A DNA stretch of 64,000 bases. Origin: Pseudopyrenochaeta lycopersici. Taxonomy: Eukaryota; Ascomycota; Dothideomycetes; Pleosporales; Pseudopyrenochaetaceae. The notes under the pieces are model-generated. The model searched no databases. It had not been told where the DNA came from and saw only the letters and a program-made list of their open reading frames with translations. Shown one piece after another: positions 11,601 to 22,391 of the stretch. Position 1 is the first letter of the stretch; each line of letters starts with the position of its first letter. Position numbers and translations under genes: made by a program. The stretch is taken from the NCBI GenBank assembly GCA_003313425.1, contig NHZP01000046.1, forward strand, positions 1 through 64,000, in the 5' to 3' direction.

Positions 11601-12973
11601 GAACCAGGCTTCATGCGAATTCGATAAAAAGCGTGCACGACATCGAATTTAGAAAAGATAACAGCTTTATTAAGCTTAGCCAAAGTCTCGCGGAAGAAAG
11701 GAATTAGGTATCGATCCTTAACAGAGGCTTCGTTAAGGTCTCGATAATCCACGCAGACTCAGATACCACCGCCAGGTTTGGCAACGATGAGCAAGTTATT
11801 TCGTGCAGCAGAGGGTCCCTAGAAGATGAAATCCCGGGCCTCCATCTCCCGAACATATTACTCAATAGCTTCAAACTGTTCACCAGAAAATAGTCTTGCT
11901 CGATGATTAGGCACCTTAGCTCCCGGCTTAAGCTTAATCTCATGGTCATGTTCTGAGTAATCTGGGAGCTTAGCCGCGGCTGCTTTGTCAAACACAGGAA
12001 TAATCAAGGCATATTCCTTAAGCAGGTGCGGAGGCAGGATATCTTTCAACGAGACTTCCTTAGGAGGGTCGAAGAACTTATCATAGTCCTTTTGTGCCGC
12101 TGCGCAACGGATTTTCCGTAACGCTCCTGGTAGTAAGCGACGAACCATCATAAACAGAGGGTGGTTTTTTCGTTTAGCAAACGCCCGAATAGCTCTTAGC
12201 GAGACGACCTTAATACCCACCGCAGGTTTAGTTTGCTAGTGTAGTACTTAGTATTCGTCGTCTGGCTTTGCTGGGGCTGCGGTATCCAACTTTGCCTGTC
12301 GTCAGCTAGTCTTGCCTTCATTCCTGCTATCTATAGAGGAACTAGGCTGTGTAGAGGCGTCAGGCGTGGCTCGCTCGCAGACGACTCGTAGTGTATGCGA
12401 GTGTTACCAGCATTCTGTTTGGCAGTATGCGTCAGGGAATTCGATCGTACCCTAACAGTAGTCAAAGCGTGGTGCGTGCAGTTTCCTCCAGCGGAATCCC
12501 AACACCAGGTCAAAGGCCCCACACTAGTTAAGAACATAGGCGGAAGTGTGCTCAAAGTAGGAATCAATTTTCATGTAGAATTTAACCCTGTGAGTAATAG
12601 ATTCCGAAGCAACGCCTTCGTATCCTTCGCACACAATGGGCGTAATAAGAGGAATTAGTTGGAACCCCCGGGTGAGCTGGAGGAACCGCTGTGAGATAAA
12701 GTTCACATCTGCCCCGTCGTCTGCCAATGTCCGGGCGACGTGGGGGGCGTTTTCTCGTTATCCAATCATGCTCGTGAAAGCGAACTGGTCCAGGCTGTCT
12801 AGACACAGCTTATCTTTCCAGACAGCCTGCGTGCGTCGCAGGAGTGCCTGCGCCACGGGCTTATATATGCCGCCCTGGTAAGTAGCAGCCAGCGCGGTTT
12901 CCCAAGACCAATTATTAACCCCAGACAAAGGACTTTTGTCTAGGGTTACTCTTCCCCCGAATGAACAACGACC
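8642..12973 (-). pseudogene. pol: E1 pol: protease, RT, RNase H, integrase, chromodomain
   Basis: All recognisable pieces lie in one frame. Protease: LADDGADVNFIS near 12690-12730 (usual D-S/T-G-A, here D-D-G-A) and DLVLGFRW near 12500. RT: DYRDLNEASVKDRYLIPFF near 11750, KFDVVHAFYRI near 11630, YLDDILVFSES near 11420-11456. RNase H: IFTDALGW near 10960, [23 protein letters not shown] near 10580. Integrase: zinc-binding region with the second His as Tyr (AGYKG, CAT to TAT), CDACATC, VDFIQDLP, SDRGSNF near 9670, DGQTER. Then GPYSV near 9110 and a chromodomain with YLIKWTGYPKPTWHP near 8810-8860, ending LSGDEGI and TAA at 8642-8644. Stops are Gln/Trp-type TAA and TAG. The frame opens only after TGA codons at 12974 and beyond, so it needs a -1 shift from gag. 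Confidence 0.9.
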
Positions 12974-14931
12974 TCAGCTTCGTCACTGTCGCTGTCAGAG
13001 GCTTCTTCGTAGTCGGAGTCACCAGTCTCTAGGCTTGCGTGCACGTAACAATTAGTGGCTAAGTTACCGCGCGGATTTCCTCGATACTAGTTACGGCTAG
13101 AGTCCGCGTTGTAAGGCTTGGGACCGTCAGCTGGCTTGTGGTCACCTATTCTATTGTCTTTAAACAACGAACGTGGGCCTGGAGCAGGCTCACTGGCTTT
13201 CTTAATAGGCTCATCCGCCGCCGTCCTTAGAACAAATTTACAAGGCAGTGCCAGGCTTGGTCTAGCTGGCGCGTTACGCCCCTTTGTTCAATTAGCGAGA
13301 TACTGAGGCAATTGCCAGAGGTCGTAGCTCTAACATGCATTATCAATTATATTACAAAGAGATTAGAAGTCAGCAGCAGTATAGACAGCGGGCGCGCTGC
13401 TAAGGCTCTGTTAGAGATAGCCTGGAAGCTTGGCCTGAAGCTTATACGCTCGAGTCACAGCAATCCATCCAAGCTAAGTAGCGATAGCGTTGAACTCTGT
13501 CTGGAACAGAGCCCATGCTTTAACTGTGGTAGGGTATTCTAGCGAGCCACGTTCTGGGAAGACCAAAGCATCATATCACTGTTCCGCTGTAACGTAGTAG
13601 TTGCGGTCGCCAAAGATGGAGTCGAGGACATAAAAACACTCAAAGTCGTCCTCATATTAACATGAAAACCCATCAGGCTCTCGCAGCAAGGTTTGAGCAG
13701 AACTGCTAGTAGCTTGAAAGATAAATTGTGCTCGCATGTCGTTATGTTACCAGTCTAACCCGTTGTTTTTGAAATAGTTAAGCATCTTCGTAATCCACCC
13801 ATAAAGATCAGGACCCCCAGAGTACACTGGAGGCACCCGAATTTGCTTATTCTTCATGGACAAGAACCGATGTAACCCCTCAATCTCATAGTAGAGCTTA
13901 GTTAGATAAGGGCTTAGCGTTACTGTGTCGCCCAAGGATGTTCGGTATTCGCGAGTAAGAGGAAGGTCAGTCAAGAGCGGAACACGCTAAGGGGAACCAA
14001 ACTCATTAAGAATACCGCCCGCTGCGTTACCTCGTAGGAGGATTCGTGTAGGCGTACTCATTCCTCCTAGCAGAAGCTCATTCGTAGCTCCTAGGGCTGG
14101 CTGCAATGGAGTGAGTCCAGTAAGGCCTGAAACCTTAGGAGAGCTAGACAACAGACAGTCGCGCAACGCGGAGTCACGCTCGTTCTTAATTTCTTGCAAC
14201 GAACCTTCTAAGGTCTTATAGTCAGCGACGAGCTTATTCCACTGCTCGCCGAGCTTATTATATTCTTTAACTAGCTCATCCTTTTATTAAGTAAAGCTGC
14301 GTTGTTATTCAGTCAGTTCCTGCTTCAGAGTAGAAGCGTCGAGGTAGTGTGTCTCTAATAACTTCTTATCCTCGTTGAGAGCATGCAGGGCACACCCGAA
14401 TAGTGTTGTCAGGCGTGCAAGTTGCGTAGGCTCAAGGCTTAAGAACTCACTAGGGTAGTTCTTTACAAGCCAGATGCCTAAGGGTGCCAATCGCCGAATA
14501 GAAGCAGGTAGACTTGAGCTCGCGGATAGTAGCAAACCTAGAAGGCTACCTAGAGGAAGATAGTTATTGAAGTCCTCAGGGAGACCCAGATCAGCAGCTT
14601 CCTTACGTAGCTGCATCTGATAAGCTCCCTTAGCACGCTGTGTCGTATCGCGAGAGAAGGAATATAGATCAACTTCCTCAGTCAACAAGTTAGCACGGGA
14701 GCTTGTCAGCGCAAATTCAGGGTACTCTACGTCTTCAACAACAGGGTTTTCTGAGATAACTGGTTCTGAATCCTCCATGGCCTTATTCTTGTTCTTCTCC
14801 TAGCGTTAACGAGCCTTTTCCCCAAGTCGATCACGAGCCGCCTGTGTTTTGGCTGACGCGTCGTCTTTCTAATAGGCTTGAAATTTGGGCCGCTAGCTAG
14901 AGGACCCTTCGTTGTGAGAGCTGTCTGCCAT
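12946..14931 (-). pseudogene. gag: E1 gag
   Basis: Starts at ATG 14931 (MADSSHNEG) and stays in one frame to TAA at 12946-12948, about 661 codons, with several TAA/TAG stops. Capsid-like text includes PPVYSGGPDLYGWITKM near 13780-13830 and EYPTTVKAWALFQTEF near 13490-13540. The C-terminus is strongly acidic (EEASDSDSDEAEVV) and no CCHC zinc knuckle is visible, a feature shared with some Tf1/sushi-type Gags. It overlaps pol by 28 nt. Confidence 0.8.
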
Positions 14932-15605
14932 CAGGCTGAACAAAGAAGGTCAGATAGAAGTAAGAGTAGCTGTAGCAGTAAAAGTAAAAGTTGAAGTAAA
15001 ACTGGAGGGAATCCTTAAGCTTTAGTAAGCAGACTTAAGATTTAACTATCAGTTGAGTAGTGTTGTTAGTTGGGTGAGGTTGCTGGGACCGGGACAAATA
15101 CTTAGGAGTGTCGTGCACAAGCCAAGTTCAGAGAATTACCCGATCGGGAAGTTTTGGAGGGTAAATGCGTGCTTAAGGCGGCACGTGCGCGCAATCAAAA
15201 CACACGCACAGACTATAGTGTGTAAAAGTAGGAGTAATCCCCAGAGTGTTCCTATTCAAGGAAGGGAACAATAGGACGTGTCTTGTTAACAACAATCCTA
15301 GCGTTCAGGTGGCGCAAAGCGCAGGCACTGAGGTGCGAAACAGGTTACCGGCAAGGAAACCTGGCAAATTCTGGGCTATTCCAAAGCTCAACCGAGGGGG
15401 AATAGCTTGCAAAATTTTGGCCAAACTGGCAGCAGAGGATAGCACCGTAAATCGACTATCGTGCGAGGGCTATCCCAAAGCTCAACCGAGGGGGGATAGG
15501 ATCTGGTCCTAGTACGTTAGTACCACCTTACTGTTAAACTCACCTAAGGGGTAACAGCTCAAGCAACTGTGTGTCAACCACAGAGAGGAGCCAAAGCGCT
15601 GTATG
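14932..15605 (-). other. E1 5' untranslated leader with two related hairpins
   Basis: About 670 nt between the primer site and the gag ATG, no coding frame seen. It contains two near-identical 32-nt segments (15375-15406 and 15469-15500), each a 7-8-bp stem around the same 16-nt loop. The stems differ by one compensating base pair. Confidence 0.55.
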
Positions 15606-15615
15606 ATCTGCTATT
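15606..15615 (-). other. E1 primer binding site, self-complementary to the LTR
   Basis: One base inside the 5' LTR the element-sense strand reads AATAGCAGAT, the exact reverse complement of ATCTGCTATT in the same LTR (15688-15697). No tRNA 3' end complement starting TGG is present. This matches the Tf1/sushi self-priming arrangement, where the first bases of the RNA fold back on the primer site. Confidence 0.65.
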
Positions 15616-15616
15616 A

Positions 15617-15881
15617 TGTAAGGCAGTCAACACGCACAGTTGGGACGGTCTTAGTTGAAGAAACTCAATTTAAAAGGAAATGGACAAAATAGCAGATACC
15701 TCTCACCTTCGGGGGAGAGGTGCTGCCTATATACATAAGCTAGAGCAGGCTAGTCCCGATCCAGTTACCTAGCTTGGTGAAAGGTAAGAGGTAACAGTTA
15801 CCTTTCACCTGCGTCTAGTAACTTGGCAGGATTAAACCCTTTCACCTGCGTCTAGTAACCTGAAAGGATTGAACCCTGACA
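15617..15881 (-). repeat. E1 5' LTR
   Basis: 265 bp, bounded by TG…CA in element sense (TGTCAGGGTT…CCTTACA) and followed by the duplication GCTAT at 15882-15886. Carries the promoter features listed separately. Confidence 0.92.
15728..15733 (-). promoter_or_regulatory. Putative TATA box of the E1 promoter
   Basis: TATATA lies 31-36 nt upstream (minus strand) of ATCTGCTATT at 15697-15688, the predicted RNA 5' end under the self-priming model. Between them is an inverted repeat ACCTCTC…GAGAGGT. Confidence 0.5.
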
Positions 15882-15886
15882 GCTAT

Positions 15887-17400
15887 ATTCCTTATAGACT
15901 TTTAGAAGAGATACCCTTCTTATATAAAGAAATTTATCACCCTCTTTTTCTATACTTAAAGTTATGCCCTCATAAGGCCTTTAGGCTTCTTAAATCTTAT
16001 TAAGAACTAAGTAATTACTTCTAACTTATCTAAGTATTACTTATTTAGTACCCTACTTATCTTAGCAGGTAAGGCAAACTTAAGGTTAGTAATTACGTTT
16101 TTAATAAAATCTTTAAGGTTATCTTTAGTCTTATCTAGCTGTTCTTATCCTTCTAGCTTTAAGTAACGTAATAACGTATTAGTAATAATATTCTTCTTTC
16201 TAGAAATATACTTAATATTAAAGTCCTAAGTAAGGATAGCTGTAAGCTACCTGTTTTAGACTAACCTAGGGACGTTAGGCAATAATCTGTTAAGTTAATA
16301 AATAAGCGTCTAAGCGTCCGTTTTAATAGTAAAATGTTATCTATATAGCTAGGTTCTAAATTTCTTTAACGCCTATAATACTGCCTTACACTTAAGCTTT
16401 ATTAAGTGCTAGAGACTCTTAGCTTTTAACTAAATTATACTTTTAAATTAATATAGATGTCTTTTTCTGTCTGCTCTAATCTGTTTAAGAGACACGCCTG
16501 CGCCTTCCTTACTCGCATCTACTGCTATAAAAATTATGCCTCTATTTTTATAGTTAGGACTTACTAACGCTAGGGCTAAAGTAATGTATTACTTTAAGGT
16601 ACGTATAGCCTCTTATTAAGCCTTTTTCTATATCTATTTAACGCTAGTCCTTATTAACTAGAATAGGGGCTTTACGCGAATAGCAAAGCTAGGCACTTAT
16701 ATCCTGTAGTAGACATAGATACCTATAAACGCTCTTACTTCTTTTATATTTCTGTATTCTAGCTAATCTAGAATCTTAGCTACTTTCTATTAATCTAGAT
16801 ATCTCTCTTACGCAGTAACCTTATATCTAACTACCCCTAATCTAGAGACTCCCTAATAACACTTCTTACCTAAAATTATAGCTCTAGCTCTTTCTACGTT
16901 AGCTAGGGCCCTATCTAGCTACTAAATATATTCTAATATATATCTTCTTACTCTAGGAAATACTTCTTCTCCTCTATAGTTAGTTTTAGGACTGCTAGCA
17001 GTAATATTATTTATAAAAAGAATAGTATATAGCTAATAATTCTTTATAATCTTTATAACTACTAGCTAAAAGACTGCAACTAAGTTAGTAGCGCCTTAAA
17101 CTATTATACAGTATTAAAGCAAACTAACTAGCGTATAAAAGGTAGTTATGTCTCTGCTATCTAGATAAAGTATAATCTAGTTATATCCTAAGAATAGATC
17201 TATAAGAGACAGAATATAACATCTACTAAAATACTTAGAGAATTTATCTGCTATTAGAAGCAGATTAGTATCCCTAAGAGATACTACGTTTATCTTAATT
17301 AACCTAAGTATTATCTAATAACTCTTATCCTTCTTTTTAACTAGAAACTATAAGTTTCTATACTAACTAGCGCATCTTTCTAGTACTCCTTAATTAAGTC
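15887..17400 (-). pseudogene. RT and RNase H part of pol of the 13-kb gypsy element
   Basis: Minus strand, heavily RIPed. Near 17177-17213 it reads YILSLIDLFLGYN (RT motif, usually S-L-I-D-L-F-S-G-Y-D), followed by DSRDITTF and GATNLVAVF near 17080-17160. RNase H text near 16290-16430 includes LIKLKCKAVLQALKKF and KTDAQTL after reading TAA/TAG as Gln. The piece ends at the E1 insertion and the integrase continues at 7956. Confidence 0.7.
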
Positions 17401-18560
17401 TATTATTAAATATTATAACTAACTCTTCCTTAACAGCTCGCGCTATTAGGAATAATTTTTCTTACTAAGCTTTATATTTAATAGTCTATATCTTATATAG
17501 AGGATATATATCCTTAATAATTTGTCCTGTCTTAGAGAAAGTAAAGGCGATCGCGACTCCTCTATTTATTAACATTTTAATAAATAACTAAACTTCTAAT
17601 TTTATTAACTTAGATCTAAACTTTTATAAGGCTAGCCTTTCTAGTATTAATCTTATACTTTATAGGAATACTATATATCTATACTTAAAAAGGTAATTAA
17701 AAGGTCTAATATTAGGAGGTCTTAGACTTTTTCTTAAGAGTTGTAGTTTAACAGTATATTGCTTCTAATCCTTACGCCTAAACTCCTTAATATCTAATAC
17801 TGCAGGAATATCTATAGGTCGCACCTTATTAGCTACTCTCTTATGCAAGGTATTAACCTAACTGCCTGTGCACTTCCTTCTCTTTTCCTATTGCGCCTAA
17901 TAGTTAAGTTTATATATAACTAAAAAAGACTCTAATTCTCGCACAGCTAAAAGATCTTTAGAGGCTCTAACTGTATAGCTTATTACTTACTTTACCTATT
18001 CTTTAAATTACTGCTTATTATTAGTTATAAAAATAGGTAAAAATTTGCTAAATCTAATAGAAGCTTTTATAAACTTAGCCTCTTAAATATACTTAACCTA
18101 AGTATAAGATAAATAAGATTCTAAACTAAAATATTATCTTAAGTATCTTCTACTTAAATCTAGACACTCCTCCCTAGAAAGGGTATTTACTATATATTTT
18201 TCTTATCTTTAGGAGTTAGTATATAGTCTCTTAGATGCAGTAGAGCAGGATCAGAGGCTATAAAGACGGCGTTTCTATCTCTATTCTTAGAAATAATCCT
18301 GCACGTAATCCTTCTATATACGTTATACTAAATTAATAACTTTACTAAAGCGCACTAAAGTCTACCTAAAATTGCTAATCTTGTTAGGTTTTAAATAATC
18401 CTAAAGTAACTAATAATAGTTACCTCCCCTACTTTAACTAGGACACTCTACGCAGTTCCTATAAAAGGATTAGTGCTTCTATTTATAGTAACTACTCTAT
18501 CTTAATGCGAGCTACCTTACTTATAGTCTTTATATGTAAGCTTTAATGCTTTAGCTGTAC
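17401..18560 (-). pseudogene. Protease-to-RT linker region of the 13-kb element
   Basis: AT-rich RIPed sequence between the recognisable protease and RT. Short coherent stretches in the minus-strand frames are visible, for example YILTPKDKKN near 18210, but no domain can be named. Confidence 0.4.
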
Positions 18561-21180
18561 TATATCTTAAAAGGTTTATCTGTGCGCTAGTGTTAATAAG
18601 ATACTTTACTGTATGCCTATTAAATAAGGCCTAGTAGGTTAGAAGGTTACACTGCACGTAGGCTATGCCTATCTTCTTTTAAATTATTATAGCTTCTTAT
18701 TTAGTAGGATTAACTAAGGCTTTATGCTAAGTATTATATGTTCCTAGGGCTTTATACCTAGTTTAGGTATTAAACGTCTTAAATTATATTAAGTTAAGCC
18801 CTAAATTTAGTCCTTCTTTAAGACTAACAGTCTCTTCTTAATTTAATTTAACCTTTTCTTTATTAGAAAAATACCTCTAAACATCCCTAATAACTTAGGC
18901 GGACGCGGGGCTGTACAGGGTAAGGCACTGCGGTGTTAGCTAATTAGGTTCTAGCAGGTCTTGCTTAGCTAACCTAGCGATTGCTGATTAGCTGGCCGGC
19001 CTAATACTTAATTCTACAGCGTTTACGCTAGCTAATAACGCGGTAAGCTTATTAATTACTTTTAATATATTTCTAACTTATTTTTAAAGCTAATATTAGC
19101 TTATAAGGTCCCTAAAAGTTATACTACGTACCTCCTAATATAGTATAGTAGTAGCGATATAGTTTAGATGCGGGCCTAGCAAATAATAGAGCTCTGTGTT
19201 AGTAAGGCTATTATTCTAGTTCTTCTTTTTCTTATTCTAACTAATAAATTTAGGCTTAGCTTTTAAATCTTAAAAGCTTCTATTATTATCTAGAGGCTAT
19301 ATAAGAGAGAATAGCTTATTATAGGCTTAGCTAGCGAATAGAATTAGCTCTACTTACTTAAATTCCTTAATATCTATTAGTTTAAATATAGTATTACCCC
19401 TTATAGCAGGTATATAATAGTCCTTAACTATAACTTGCTTTAGTTGCTTAGAATAAGGAGGTTTAGCAGGAGCTTACTTTTGTACTTTACTCTGCCTAAC
19501 TTTCTTAAGAACTAGATCTTTCCTGATATTCTAACGCGTTTAAGAGTATGTTACTGTATAAGTTAAGCTAGTATTTACTGCTCCTTCCTTAAAAGTACTA
19601 AGAATAATATCCTAAGATGTAACCTTATTAAGGGTAAAACACGCTTTAGTTAAGCTTCTTAGTAATATCCTAACGTTCTAAAAGTTTAGTAGGTCCTTAG
19701 CTAGGCTTATAGCTGTCCTACTATATCTATCTTCTGTAATTGTATTCGTATTAGGACTAACTACCTTCTGTTACTGCACAGCTAGTAGTCTAAGCTTTTA
19801 ATATTAAGTAGGCCTTAAGTCTACTCTATTAAACTTCTCTAGATATACTACTAACGCTAGCTAATCTAGGATATTATTAGTAACTCTATAATACTCCTAA
19901 ATTTTCTATTTTAACTAATAGAGCTGCAGCGTTTAGGGTGCAGTTCCTTAGATTTGCCCTAACCTCTTATGCGAAGGACTAAAATAGTAAGTCTTATATC
20001 TAACTTCCCTATTCTACTTAAAGCTAATCTAGCTAAGATGTAAAAGTAGCTAATATAGCTCACATTCTCTAGTAATGTAACTAGGGATGTTGCACATATT
20101 ACAAGTGTTTTGATATTCACGGCCTTAGATAGTGATCGCGCCTTGCTAAGGATTTAAGTTGCGAGGAGCCGTCGTTATATACGAGCTATTATTCCTTTCT
20201 AATAGTAGCTGCTTAGCATTATCTCTTAAGACAACTTGGCTGATGAAGTACGCGTACGTAGCTAGGTTCCTCAGAATCCGACTAAGCTTAGGATGAACTA
20301 TTATCTTGTTAACCTCAGCTAGGCTAATCTTCTAGTTGCCGAGGGCTAAAATAAGGTCTTAAACCTCTAGATCTACACTAGGTAGAAGAGCAGGCCTAGC
20401 TTCCTCTTAAACTTTACTTTTCTTATACTTATCAACTGCGTCTTTTAGCTGCTTAGCTGTTAATATTTTCTTTTCTTGATTAAGGATCTAGTGTGCAAGC
20501 TTAGCCTCTCTTTCTGCATGGCTAGGGGATATCTATTTTATCCCCTCTCTCTAGCAGTACACGCGCTTAAGATACGTGTAAATCTTCTTAATATTAAAAC
20601 TCTCTAGCTTATCTAGAATCGGCCCTTTATGCATGTAGATAAAGACTATGTCCTAGTCTTCTCTTAGAAGGCCTCTAGCGAAAAAGAAGCTAGCCTCTGT
20701 CCTATATAGCTAGCCTATCTTAATGTAAGCGTTACTGTACGCTGCGAAGTTAGTTAAATACTTAGATAGTCCTAGGAATTTTCTTAACGTCTTAGAAACA
20801 TAGGTCTCTAGGAACGCTCGCGTTCCTATGCGTTAAGCTATATCTTAATCGTGCTAATACTCTTTTATTACTTCTTAAAGCTTCTTCTAGTCTAGTACCC
20901 TATATAGCCTTATTTTCTTAATAAAGCTTCTACATATAGTGTTACAGAAGTTTAGAAGGATTCTTATCTTTTAATAGTTATTATAGCTGCTATTATCTGC
21001 CTAGCGATTAAAGTTATCTAGGAACTTAGTAACGTCTTTTCCTATAAATAGAAAGTCTTTCCTTACTAGCCTTATAAGCATAAGTACTTTGCTAGTATCT
21101 ATAGTGTGTTTCTTAATAACCTTAATAGTAGGCGTAAGATCTAATCTAAATGACAGCGAATCTAGTGTCGGTTTAGCCAT
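18561..21180 (-). pseudogene. gag: gag and protease of the 13-kb gypsy element
   Basis: Begins at ATG 21178-21180 (MAKPTLDSLSF) in the least mutated part of the element. A CCHC zinc knuckle lies at 20062-20103, reading CNMCNIPSYITREC, with the His replaced by Tyr. The protease site near 18569-18598 reads LINTSAQINLL, where D-T-G-A has become N-T-S-A through two G-to-A changes. Gag, knuckle and protease are in one frame; RT is in another. The stretch around 18935-19010 resembles 6240-6305. Confidence 0.7.
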
Positions 21181-21516
21181 AAGGATGGCTGAAGGCTAAA
21201 TCCTGAATAGGCTGCTGCAGCCCTTTAGTATAACTAAATAAGGAGACTGTAACTACTAGGCAGTTCCTTGCTAACGCTAATAATTAACTAAAATCTAATA
21301 CTCTACTACTTCTGAATTGTTTCCTAATTATTTATACTTGTTCTCGTTTTTGTTTTCTGTTATCTTATTCTTATTTGTCTTCTTATCCTACTACTACTAA
21401 GTTAGCTTCCGCTCATGTTATAGGAAGTCTTAATTTATTATACCAAGATAACAAGGATATAGCCTTAATAGAGCTAGTCCCTGTCAACTCTTAGCTCTAA
21501 AAATATAGAGGGGGTG

Positions 21517-21826
21517 GCCGTAACAGCGCTATCCCTCTCTAAGGTTCCGAAGGCTAGCCGCAACAGCGCCATCCCTCTTAAAGGTTCTAAAGGCTGGCTG
21601 TAACAGCGCTATCCCTCTTAAAGGTTCTAAAGGCTGGCCGCAACAGCGCCATCCCTCTCTAAGGTTCTAAAGGCTGGCTGTAACAGCGCCATCCCTCTTA
21701 AAGGTTCCGAAGGCTAGCCGCAACAGCGCCATCTCTCTTAAAGGTTCCGAAGGCTAGCTGTAACAGCGCCATCTCTCTTAAAGGTTCTAAAGGCTAGCCG
21801 CAACAGCGCTATCCCTCTTAAAGGTT
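21517..21826. repeat. 40-bp tandem repeat array, about 7.75 copies
   Basis: Units starting GCCGCAACAGCGCCATCCCT or GCTGTAACAGCGCTATCCCT begin every 40 bp at 21517, 21557 and so on to 21797. Differences between units are mostly C/T and G/A. The array lies in the 5' leader of the 13-kb element, 340 bp before its gag start. Confidence 0.9.
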
Positions 21827-22009
21827 TTTCAGGGTTAAACAGACACCCAGCTCTTTCTAGGTAATCCTGTGATCTCTGTATCGTAATGTAGCGCTCTCAT
21901 ATTTATATTTTCGACGTTAACAGTTTAATGCTATGTAGGCTTTTTCTGCTCTTATTAGCTGTAGCCTAACTAGAACAGACTGTTGTGCACCTTAGGCTTC
22001 GCCATTATT

Positions 22010-22387
22010 TATAGAGTTAATAAGGTAGTTTAGCATAATCCCGCAGTTCTAGTGTTGTGAATAAGAGGTAACGTTGGAGTTAAACGTGCGTGAATAACAG
22101 GAGCAGCCTTGCCTGTGCAGTCTGCTAGAAACGAAGGTAAGTATAGCGCCTAATTAAAAGTAATAAATAAAATGGTCTGAAATCTCATTGAATTGACGTA
22201 GCTAATGCACTAGCTACTTTGCAAAATCTCAGTTTTGAAGTGAATTATCGTGGTGTGTGGTGCATGGTGCATCACGTTTGGTGCATGACGTTGAGATCTC
22301 TCGCATCTTCAAGTCTTATCATCAAATCTCGCTGACAAAGGAAACCCATCATCACCTGATTGCCCAGGTACCCTGTGCAACGGCACA
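22010..22387 (-). repeat. 5' LTR of the 13-kb gypsy element
   Basis: 378 bp, less mutated over its right two thirds than 1510-1887. Followed by GTAT and then by the continuation of ORF3 copy A. Confidence 0.85.
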
Positions 22388-22391
22388 GTAT

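Larger units (their letters stand above)
7962..15881 (-). mobile_element. E1: complete chromodomain Ty3/gypsy retrotransposon (chromovirus), lightly RIPed
   Basis: 7,920 bp with identical-length LTRs (265 bp), flanking duplication GCTAT, polypurine tract next to the left LTR and a self-complementary primer site next to the right LTR, so it is transcribed from right to left. Gag (14931 to 12946) and pol (12973 to 8642) occupy two frames, with pol in -1 relative to gag. Pol order is protease, RT, RNase H, integrase, chromodomain. At least twelve in-frame stops break pol, those checked being TAA or TAG, and no frameshift was found, so the copy is dead by point mutation alone. It is nested inside the 13-kb element. 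Confidence 0.92.
1510..22387 (-). mobile_element. 13-kb Ty3/gypsy-like LTR retrotransposon with an extra 3' ORF, RIPed and interrupted by E1
   Basis: Two 378-bp LTRs (1510-1887, 22010-22387) in the same orientation are flanked on the outside by the 4-bp duplication GTAT (1506-1509 and 22388-22391). Reading the minus strand, the order is LTR, leader with 40-bp tandem repeats, gag starting at 21180, zinc knuckle, protease, RT, RNase H, integrase, ORF3, polypurine tract, LTR. Element E1 (7962-15881) lies between RNase H and integrase. Removing E1 and one of its target duplications leaves about 12.96 kb, large for a fungal gypsy element. The insertion splits ORF3 copy A. All coding parts are inactivated by RIP-type substitutions. 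Confidence 0.8.

Noticed and set aside
13312..13542. + strand frame ending CFNCGRVF, suggestive of a zinc knuckle
   Set aside because: It lies antisense to E1 gag, has only half a knuckle and is not in the element's coding strand.
21517..21826. CRISPR-like array
   Set aside because: Units are contiguous 40-bp tandem repeats with no unique spacers, in a eukaryotic retrotransposon leader.
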